Shown piece after piece: positions 6,073 to 12,261 of a stretch of DNA of 17,510 nt. The notes under the pieces were generated by a model. That model was not told the origin of the DNA. It saw nothing but the letters and a program-made list of their open reading frames with translations, and made no database searches. Both the position numbers and the translations under genes were made by a program. Every line of letters begins with the position of its first letter. Position 1 is the first letter of the stretch. The DNA lies in assembly GCA_015520425.1 (NCBI GenBank), contig WAQC01000140.1, forward strand, positions 1-17,510. Reading direction: 5' to 3'. This DNA comes from Candidatus Pelearchaeum sp. Lineage in GTDB: Archaea; Thermoproteota; Nitrososphaeria_A; Caldarchaeales; Caldarchaeaceae.

Positions 6073-7428
6073 ATGATGATAAGCGGCGAGGACGTGGAGC
6101 GTATATGCGGCATAGAAGCGTATGCAACCAAGGCTGAGGGGATAGGTGGGGTACTGAAACATAGGCCAGAGGACTTCGTGGTATGGGAGCATCTGGTTAA
6201 TGGCCTTAATGCGCGGGAAGAATTTGAAAAACCAGCACAGAAGCTCATTACATCGCCCTACGCTCTCTATGCTGCCAGAAAGAAGAACATGGAGACCCTC
6301 GCGGCGATAAAACTACTCGCAGAGCACCTGGACGTGAAAATATCCCATGTAGGTATATGCGGCATCAAGGATAGGCGCTCCATATCCTACATGTTCCTCT
6401 CAGCGCCGACGCGTAAGGTGGTGCGGAGCATGAGTGTATGTTTTGGTGAGAAGAAGTTTGAGGCAAGGCTTGTCGGAGGTGCGGCTAGGCCGTTAAACTC
6501 CAGATGGCTGGTGGCGAACTCATTTGATATAGTAATCTCCCATACAAACAGGAGTGATGACGCTCTCATGGAAGCGTTCTCGCATATTCTCAACGAGCTT
6601 GGCGGGGCTTTCCCCAACTTCTTCGGCCACCAACGCTTCGGGATAACCAGGCCAATAACACATCTAGTAGGGAAAGCAATACTCAACGGAGATTATGAGC
6701 TTGCCGTGAGGACTCTTCTCTTCCTCTCCACCAAGATGGAGGTGAGCTATAACAGGGAGAGAAGGATAGCCGCGTACCAGAAATGGGGAAGAGGCGAGAT
6801 AGCTGAATACTTCAAACCAAACCTAAGGTATGAGTACATAGTTGCGCGACACCTAGATATGCATGGCGGAGATTATCTAGGCGCTCTCAGGAGACTCCCG
6901 CTAAGGCTTAAGAAGCTCTTCATACATGCTTATGCATCCTATCTATTCAATAAGGCTCTATCAAGAATGCTCAGAGAGGGCGTCGTGCTCAACGAGCCTG
7001 AGGCTGGCGATATTGTGGGAAGACTAGACCATAACGGGTTCCTAGTTGGTAGGGTTTTCCAAGTACATGCGGGAAACCTAGCAGCGTGCAGGAGGTATGC
7101 TGCCAAGGGTGAGCTTGGGGTCTTCTTGCCAGTCATGGGTTACAGGGCTGTTATTCCGAGGAGTAGGAAGGGCGAGATTATACGCGAGGTGCTGGAGGAA
7201 GAGGGTCTGGAGCCAGGCTTGTTCGCGTGCCCCTCCATCCCAGAGGCGCGCACCCCAGGGGAGTATAGAACACCGCTAACACACTTCACTAGTCTAGACT
7301 ACCAGCCAACAGGCAATAGTGTTAGGGTTAGATTCACACTTCCGCGCGGAAGCTATGCGACGATACTACTTCGGGAATTTATGAAACCAGATTCGGCGCT
7401 AGCATATATTGGAAGAGTTAAGAGCTAG
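6073..7428 (+). CDS. truD: tRNA pseudouridine synthase D
   Basis: TruD isomerises uridine to pseudouridine in tRNA (position 13 in studied members). The catalytic motif is GICGIKDRRSIS with Asp100. Other family segments are RPEDFVVWE near residue 31, PNFFGHQRFG at 181-190, and the C-terminal LPRGSYATILLREFMKP. At 451 residues it has the length of archaeal TruD, with the extra insertion domain found in this family between about 190 and 340. ATG 6073 has GAGG about 6 nt upstream (GTGAGGACTAC). It follows pth2 by 10 nt and precedes the rhomboid gene by 21 nt on the same strand, so an operon is likely. Confidence 0.93.
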   Translation: MMISGEDVERICGIEAYATKAEGIGGVLKHRPEDFVVWEHLVNGLNAREEFEKPAQKLITSPYALYAARKKNMETLAAIKLLAEHLDVKISHVGICGIKDRRSISYMFLSAPTRKVVRSMSVCFGEKKFEARLVGGAARPLNSRWLVANSFDIVISHTNRSDDALMEAFSHILNELGGAFPNFFGHQRFGITRPITHLVGKAILNGDYELAVRTLLFLSTKMEVSYNRERRIAAYQKWGRGEIAEYFKPNLRYEYIVARHLDMHGGDYLGALRRLPLRLKKLFIHAYASYLFNKALSRMLREGVVLNEPEAGDIVGRLDHNGFLVGRVFQVHAGNLAACRRYAAKGELGVFLPVMGYRAVIPRSRKGEIIREVLEEEGLEPGLFACPSIPEARTPGEYRTPLTHFTSLDYQPTGNSVRVRFTLPRGSYATILLREFMKPDSALAYIGRVKS

Positions 7429-7449
7429 AGCATAGAAGTGTGACGGAAA

Positions 7450-8160
7450 ATGTATGTACAGGAGAGGCCAGGCTCACCAGCGACCTACATCATAATCGCC
7501 GCCAATGTGGTGATATGGCTAATCACAGTTCTCATAACGGCATCAGCAGGGAGAATGTACCTGTGGATACTGTATAACTTCGGCGCGGTCCCCATACTGA
7601 TAGTTAATGGGATAAACCTACACTCCCTAATCACCCATATGTTTCTCCATGATACGTCAAGCATTTGGCACATATTCCTCAACATGTATATGCTCTTTCT
7701 GTTTGGGCGTGATGTGGAGCAGACTTTGGGGACTTTTCGTTTTCTCTTGGTGTATTTCCTAAGCGGCTTGGGAGGCTCGTTCCTCCACATCTTCTACTTC
7801 ACATCCTTCTTCCCTACACCATCCACGACGGAGGAGCTGGTTAGGTGCTTCCAGCTATCGCAGCCGCCGTGTGTCCCGTCTATAGGTGCTTCTGGAGCTA
7901 TCTTTGGCCTAATGGCAACCTACGCGGTGCTCTTCCCCTTCAGACGCCTCTTCCTACTATGGGGCTTCTTCCTACCCATAGCGGCTCCAGCAATAGCCGT
8001 AATACTGGTCTTGGCGCTCATACAGACGCTCTTCATGCTGGCAACACCCTTCAGCTCAATAGCCTACACAGCCCACGTTGGAGGCTTCATAACAGGGCTG
8101 ATAATGGCGCTGCTATTCAGAGCCACCTACCTACGGCGGAGAATATACTGGGAATGGTAG
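7450..8160 (+). CDS. Rhomboid family intramembrane serine protease
   Basis: This is a polytopic membrane protein of 236 residues with about six hydrophobic segments. It has the rhomboid active site: GASGAIFGL with nucleophile Ser148, AHVGGFITG with His209, and HIFLNMYMLFLFG with His74/Asn78, the oxyanion-hole residues. It should cleave transmembrane helices of other membrane proteins; the substrate is unknown. A long loop between helices 3 and 4 (about residues 117-142, containing two Cys at 133 and 141) precedes the nucleophile. It follows truD closely and may be the last gene of that transcript, since a candidate new promoter follows it. Confidence 0.92.
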   Translation: MYVQERPGSPATYIIIAANVVIWLITVLITASAGRMYLWILYNFGAVPILIVNGINLHSLITHMFLHDTSSIWHIFLNMYMLFLFGRDVEQTLGTFRFLLVYFLSGLGGSFLHIFYFTSFFPTPSTTEELVRCFQLSQPPCVPSIGASGAIFGLMATYAVLFPFRRLFLLWGFFLPIAAPAIAVILVLALIQTLFMLATPFSSIAYTAHVGGFITGLIMALLFRATYLRRRIYWEW

Positions 8161-8170
8161 CCCGAAAATA

Positions 8171-8206
8171 GATTAAAATAGCCTGCATTACGACAGTGAG
8201 CAGGCT
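8171..8206 (+). promoter_or_regulatory. Putative nuoB promoter with an inverted repeat
   Basis: ATTAAAATA at 8172-8180 is a good TATA-like box in the 168-bp gap before nuoB. Directly after it lies a perfect 7-bp inverted repeat, AGCCTGC (8180-8186) and GCAGGCT (8200-8206), 13 bp apart. It spans from the box to the predicted start near 8202. It could be an operator or a small hairpin in the RNA. A second AT-rich box, ACATAAAAAG at 8271-8280, might drive a shorter transcript starting near 8300. Confidence 0.35.
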
Positions 8207-8328
8207 CCAAAGCCTAGTAGAGAGTGTGGATAACCATGCTGGCCAGCCATTCATGCTCATTTTACGCAGGACATAAAAAGACAGGCCTCTTTAGCCTCCA
8301 TCTAACCACGTCCAAAAACATAGTTGAG

Positions 8329-8895
8329 ATGGTGGAGGAGGAGCGTGTCCCTGAGGAGGATGTTAAGAAAGTTCTAAAGAAATACGGGGTTGGCAGGTTC
8401 CACAAGCAAGAAACGAAAAACGGCACAAACTACTTCACATACAAGTTCAGGAACTGGTCTCTCATAAGGTATTTGGTTAATTGGGGCAGGATGTCGTCGC
8501 TCTTCCCAGTACACCTAACAACCGCGTGCTGTAGTGTTGAGTTCGCTGGAACCCACTCGCCCCGCTACGACCCAGAGAGGTTCGGCTGGCTCCCAGCGAC
8601 AGGCTCCCTAAGACAATCAGACGTTATAGTCGTAGAGGGTACGGTAACTTCAAAGATGGCTCAGCGCGTCAGGCTCATCTACGACCAGATGCCTGAGCCC
8701 AAGTGGGTAATGGCCATGGGCGCGTGCGCCATCTCAGGAGGGCTCTACGCTAAGGATTCATACAACGTGATACAGGGGATAGACGATATAGTCCCCGTGG
8801 ATGTGTATATCCCTGGATGCCCACCAAGGCCTGAGACGCTCTTTCAGGGAATACTTCTCCTACGCGAGAAGATTCTCTATAGCAAGGCTATCTAG
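8329..8895 (+). CDS. nuoB: NADH dehydrogenase-like complex I subunit B
   Basis: This is the peripheral-arm subunit that holds the N2 4Fe-4S cluster beside the quinone site. The four cluster cysteines are visible: TTACCSVEF, GACAISGG and IPGCPPRPE (Cys67, Cys68, Cys133 and Cys164 counted from ATG 8329). The spacing of 65 between the second and third matches E. coli NuoB. ATG 8329 gives 188 residues beginning MVEEERVPEEDV. The frame is open upstream to GTG 8224 and includes ATG 8236, but the added residues (containing SHSCSFYAGHKK) do not resemble known NuoB N termini. Start is therefore uncertain. It is followed by nuoC after 13 nt. No nuoA lies upstream; the rhomboid gene is there instead. 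Confidence 0.92.
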   Translation: MVEEERVPEEDVKKVLKKYGVGRFHKQETKNGTNYFTYKFRNWSLIRYLVNWGRMSSLFPVHLTTACCSVEFAGTHSPRYDPERFGWLPATGSLRQSDVIVVEGTVTSKMAQRVRLIYDQMPEPKWVMAMGACAISGGLYAKDSYNVIQGIDDIVPVDVYIPGCPPRPETLFQGILLLREKILYSKAI

Positions 8896-8908
8896 GGGGT
8901 GTGTGAGG

Positions 8909-9400
8909 TTGGCTGAAACCGACCAGCTTACGCAAATAGTGGAGAGCGTTAAGCAGAAGTTCGGAGACGCGGTTAAGGAGGTTATCCACGAGCCCAAGAA
9001 GGCGGTAAAGATAGTTGTTGATCAGCAGTCATTCCGCGACCTGGCTCTCTACCTACGGGATAATCATGGAATAGACCATGTAAAGGCTGTTACGGGAGTT
9101 GACCTCATAAAGCTACCTAAGAAAGAGGAGAAGATAGAAGTTATCTACCAACTAGGCTCATACTCCAGAGAAGAGCTCAGGCGGTATGTTCTGAATATCT
9201 CAACAAAGCTTGATAGGGCTTCGCCTGAGATGGATTCTCTATACGATGTATGGCCTAGCTGCGAGTATCATGAGCGGGAGACATATGAGATGCTCGGAGT
9301 AGTCTTCAGGGGGCATCCAAACTTGCAGCGTCTCCTTCTCCCAGAGTTCTGGGCCGATAAACCTCCCCTGAGGAAGGATTATAACGTTCCAGGACGCTAG
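8909..9400 (+). CDS. nuoC: NADH dehydrogenase-like complex I subunit C (30 kDa)
   Basis: This is a peripheral-arm scaffold subunit of complex I. The C-terminal signature is complete: CEYHERETYEMLGVVFRGHP, then NLQRLLLPEFW and PPLRKDYNV. The N-terminal half (residues about 1-60) is the usual alpha/beta domain. The frame is open upstream inside nuoB to 8801, but TTG 8909 is the best start because GGGGGTG (8895-8901) lies 7 nt before it. GTG 8903 is the alternative. From TTG the protein has 163 residues. NuoC and NuoD are separate here, not fused. The stop overlaps by 4 bp with the convergent membrane-protein gene, so the nuo transcript cannot run straight into nuoD without crossing an antisense gene. 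Confidence 0.92.
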   Translation: MAETDQLTQIVESVKQKFGDAVKEVIHEPKKAVKIVVDQQSFRDLALYLRDNHGIDHVKAVTGVDLIKLPKKEEKIEVIYQLGSYSREELRRYVLNISTKLDRASPEMDSLYDVWPSCEYHERETYEMLGVVFRGHPNLQRLLLPEFWADKPPLRKDYNVPGR

Positions 9401-10203
9401 GCGACTGCCGACGAGTATAGCGGTACTCTGGATATTATTGAGAGTGCTATCCACTGCATTAGTAGTGTCGCCACCAGGAGCGTGGTTGATAGGGTTAGGA
9501 TGAGGTTGAAGAACGCCGTCCCTATCCCCAATACCGCCGCAGTCGGCGCTATGTATGCGAGTATCAGGCCCATGGCTGGGCTTGTAAGGCAGGTTGGGCA
9601 AAGGACTGCTAGGCCAGCCAAAGGGCCTGGGAGCGCGGTGGCTATCTTTTGCTTGGATGCTAGGAGAGATATGAATGCTGCCATCAAAAACCCTCCTATG
9701 AGTGAGAGGGCCAGAGCAGCGCTAAGTATGTAAGGCCTTAACACAACGCCGAAGAAATTTGCTGGCGCCCAGACCAGCACAGGACCGTATCCCACGCTAC
9801 TCTCAACTATTAGGAAACGCGGCTCAAGGCCGCCGTTAATATCAATAACAATCATGCCTTGTAGGTAGCCGTATGCGGCGAAGTATATGATGCTCAACAC
9901 AACCCATAATCTCCTAAATATGGTGTTCTGAGCCAGCATCCTAAGGTTGCCGAAGTTCGGTGAGAAGAGTCTAGCAAGCCTCCCCACATTAGCTGCGCCG
10001 TTGCTGATTATTAGATTTCTGAGAAACACGTAGATGAATGGTATGGAGATGTTTATCCAAACCAGTGGTGCTAGTGTTGGTAGCCAATCGTATATGAGTG
10101 AGGTTGTTAGGTCGCGCATAAGTCCCAGAAGCTCAAAATACAAGAGAAGCAGGACTATGAGGGTAATCTCTAGGGATAGCCTACCTCTCCCAGAGCTATG
10201 CAT
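9397..10203 (-). CDS. Unrecognised polytopic membrane protein with a CPTC motif
   Basis: I do not recognise this protein. It has about 268 residues from ATG 10203 and about six hydrophobic segments: 20-37, 52-70, 105-125, 166-190, 199-230 and 237-262 counted from the upstream TTG at 10227. In the fifth, AVLCPTCLTSPAMG carries a Cys-x2-Cys pair (Cys210, Cys213 in that numbering) with an adjacent proline, which could bind metal or be redox-active. The loop around residues 125-160 contains DINGGLEPRFL and VGYGPVLVW. ATG 10203 is preferred because GAGG lies 7 nt upstream and a TTATTG box near 10250 gives a start downstream of the TTG. It lies antisense between nuoC and nuoD. A link to respiration is only suggested by position. 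Confidence 0.75.
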   Translation of the reverse strand: MHSSGRGRLSLEITLIVLLLLYFELLGLMRDLTTSLIYDWLPTLAPLVWINISIPFIYVFLRNLIISNGAANVGRLARLFSPNFGNLRMLAQNTIFRRLWVVLSIIYFAAYGYLQGMIVIDINGGLEPRFLIVESSVGYGPVLVWAPANFFGVVLRPYILSAALALSLIGGFLMAAFISLLASKQKIATALPGPLAGLAVLCPTCLTSPAMGLILAYIAPTAAVLGIGTAFFNLILTLSTTLLVATLLMQWIALSIISRVPLYSSAVA

Positions 10204-10279
10204 AGCCAACCCTCTATACGGCTTCAACTATGAATGGGTGGAGAAAAGCCTTACCCAATAAGTCAGTGCGTGGTTTGTG

Positions 10280-10286
10280 TTTATTA
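10280..10286 (+). promoter_or_regulatory. Putative TATA box of nuoD (leaderless)
   Basis: TTTATTA is centred 24 bp before ATG 10307 and no Shine-Dalgarno sequence is present. This fits a leaderless nuoD message with its own promoter, as expected if the antisense gene separates nuoD from nuoBC. Confidence 0.4.
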
Positions 10287-10306
10287 CTTGGGGATTCCAG
10301 AAAACC

Positions 10307-11569
10307 ATGACGTATAACGCCTGGGGAGCGTGTGGCGGCTTGGTAGTCCAGAAGGAGGAAGAGGTAAAGACTGTAGAGGTTTACGATACGGGTGAAGCTC
10401 CTCTCACATTCAGCTATGGCCCACAACACCCTGGGACGGGCCACTTCAGGATGATTGTAACAGTCAGCGGCGATACCGTGATAGACGCCCAGCCAGACCC
10501 TGGCTTCGTCCACCGCGGCGAGGAGAAGATGTGTGAGTATAAGACTTGGATTACGAATATCCCGCATCTTGAGAGGCCCGTAATCCTAGACTCGGCTGGG
10601 ATACAGTATCCATACGTCCTCGCCGTTGAGAAGCTGATGGGTGTTGAGCCGCCTGAGAGGGCTAAATATCTCAGGACGATAATGGCCGAGCTCAATAGGA
10701 TTGGAAGCCACCTCTACTGGTTCGCGCTCTACGGCGTCTTCCTAGGCCACGCAACCATGTTCCTCTGGTGCTTCGGAGACAGGGAGTACCTAGTTGACCT
10801 TGTATCACTCATCGGGGGGCAGAGAATAACCCACGCATACTTCGTCCCAGGCGGCGTGAGGAACGACGCCCCAGCCCACGTGCCCATGGGGCTTGTTAGA
10901 GAATTCAGAAGATACTACAGAATGGTTACTGGAAAAGACCTGCCAGAGAAGCAACAATCAACGGAGTTCAAGAAATACGCCCACGCCGTCTGCGAGTTCT
11001 TCCTAGAGAGGCTTAACGACTATTGGGATATGTTCTTCAACAACGAGCTATTTATACACAGAACTAAAGACGTTGGGGTTCTGAGCGAGTACGATGCTAT
11101 AAGGCTGGGCGTGGTTGGGACGACGCTCAGGGCGTCTGGGATAAAATCGGACACCCGCATAGACGACCCATACGACGCCTACCCCAATCTGAAGTTTGAA
11201 ATCCCGACTGGGACGCGGGGCGACTGCTACGATAGGGCTATCGTCGGATTCAGGGAGATGCAGGAGAGCGCGAAGATAATCATGCAGGCGCTGGAGCAGA
11301 TGCCTGACGGGCCTGTGAAGAATAAGCAGCACCCGATAAATATCCGCGTACCCGCTGGCGAGGCGGTGGCCCGCGCAGAAGCAGCGCGCGGCGAGATGCT
11401 CTTCTACATCAGGAGCGATGGAAGCGATAGGCCTTACAGGGTTAAGATAAGCCCACCATCATTCAGGCTCATACCCGCAATAGCACACCTACTACGCGGG
11501 ACGCAGATAGCGCATATACCGCCTATATACTGGTCGCTAAACTACTGGCCCGTAGAAGCAGATAGATAA
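10307..11569 (+). CDS. nuoD: NADH dehydrogenase-like complex I subunit D (49 kDa)
   Basis: This is the subunit that forms most of the quinone-binding cavity together with NuoB. Recognisable segments are GPQHPGTGHFR, PDPGFVHRGEEKM, LAVEKLMGVEPPERAKYLR, ELNRIGSHLYW, LRASGIKSDTR, YPNLKFEIPTG, ALEQMPDGPV, and the C-terminal YWPVEADR. It lacks the CxxC pairs that bind NiFe in related hydrogenase large subunits, so it is a complex I-type protein. The loop that carries the quinone-site His in Thermus Nqo4 (HPSTHG) reads HPGTGH and seems one residue shorter. ATG 10307 gives 420 residues; a GTG at 10277 lies inside the predicted TATA region. The next gene starts 2 nt after the stop. No further nuo genes follow in the window. 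Confidence 0.92.
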   Translation: MTYNAWGACGGLVVQKEEEVKTVEVYDTGEAPLTFSYGPQHPGTGHFRMIVTVSGDTVIDAQPDPGFVHRGEEKMCEYKTWITNIPHLERPVILDSAGIQYPYVLAVEKLMGVEPPERAKYLRTIMAELNRIGSHLYWFALYGVFLGHATMFLWCFGDREYLVDLVSLIGGQRITHAYFVPGGVRNDAPAHVPMGLVREFRRYYRMVTGKDLPEKQQSTEFKKYAHAVCEFFLERLNDYWDMFFNNELFIHRTKDVGVLSEYDAIRLGVVGTTLRASGIKSDTRIDDPYDAYPNLKFEIPTGTRGDCYDRAIVGFREMQESAKIIMQALEQMPDGPVKNKQHPINIRVPAGEAVARAEAARGEMLFYIRSDGSDRPYRVKISPPSFRLIPAIAHLLRGTQIAHIPPIYWSLNYWPVEADR

Positions 11570-11571
11570 TC

Positions 11572-12261
11572 ATGAAAGTCGTCTCACTGGATTTTGGGGG
11601 TACGCTGGCCTACGAGCCCAAGGAAGAATATCTCACATACCATCAACTACTAGCCAGCATAGGTTACGTGCTGAGGCAGGAAGACGTTAAGAAAGCGTAT
11701 GAGAAGACAGTCACATACTTTAGGGAAGGCGGTATATTTGGAAAGCGGGTATGGGACGAGTCGTTGCATCTGGAGTTCATCATACTACTATGTAGAAATC
11801 TAATGATTGAGGACGCTGAAGTAGTAGCTCGTAGGGTGCATGAGCTTTTTCCATATGAGCTGGATGTGCGGAAGTTTGATGATGTGGATAAAGCTTTGAG
11901 CGCTGTGAAAGAATATGGTGCTAGGCTTATAGTCATATCTAACATAGCATCAGAGATGCGGCTGAGAATCTACCTAGATAGACTGGAGATTGCCGACTAT
12001 TTTGACTACCTAATCGCCTCTGGCTCGGTTGGCTTTGAAAAGCCTGACACGAGAATCTTCAGACATGCGGCAAGCCTAGTTGGAGTGGAGCCAAAGAGCA
12101 TAATGCATGTTGGAGACTCGTATGAGCATGATTACCTAGGAGCGCAGGCGGCTGGGTTCTTCCCAGTTCTAATAGATAGGTATGGGAGGAATAAGGATAA
12201 GAACTGTAGAAAGATAGATAAACTATACATGCTGGTTAATTTTCTACAGGAAGCTCTCTAA
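11572..12261 (+). CDS. HAD-superfamily hydrolase, haloacid dehalogenase/phosphatase-like
   Basis: This is a 229-residue cytoplasmic HAD protein. Motif I is LDFGGTL with nucleophile Asp7, motif II is VISN, motif III is GFEKPD with the Lys, and motif IV is HVGDSYEHDYLGAQAAG. An alpha-helical cap is inserted between about residues 15 and 95. The second Asp of the phosphatase motif DxD is Gly here (DFG). That occurs in some family members, but it means ordinary phosphatase activity should not be assumed. The substrate cannot be predicted. The ATG begins 2 nt after the nuoD stop, so translation is probably coupled. The 3' end overlaps polB1 by 18 bp on the other strand. Confidence 0.9.
   Translation: MKVVSLDFGGTLAYEPKEEYLTYHQLLASIGYVLRQEDVKKAYEKTVTYFREGGIFGKRVWDESLHLEFIILLCRNLMIEDAEVVARRVHELFPYELDVRKFDDVDKALSAVKEYGARLIVISNIASEMRLRIYLDRLEIADYFDYLIASGSVGFEKPDTRIFRHAASLVGVEPKSIMHVGDSYEHDYLGAQAAGFFPVLIDRYGRNKDKNCRKIDKLYMLVNFLQEAL

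Noticed and set aside
7845..8171. 108-codon ORF overlapping the rhomboid gene
   Set aside because: It is a shadow of the rhomboid coding region in another frame. The rhomboid frame has intact catalytic residues.
8801..8908. Longer NuoC starting inside nuoB
   Set aside because: The added residues overlap the coding region of the NuoB C terminus and do not match NuoC. A strong ribosome site lies directly before TTG 8909.
8329..11569. Membrane-bound NiFe hydrogenase (Mbh/Ech type) instead of complex I
   Set aside because: The NuoD-like protein has no CxxC pairs for nickel, and NuoC is a separate 30-kDa subunit with the complex I signature.
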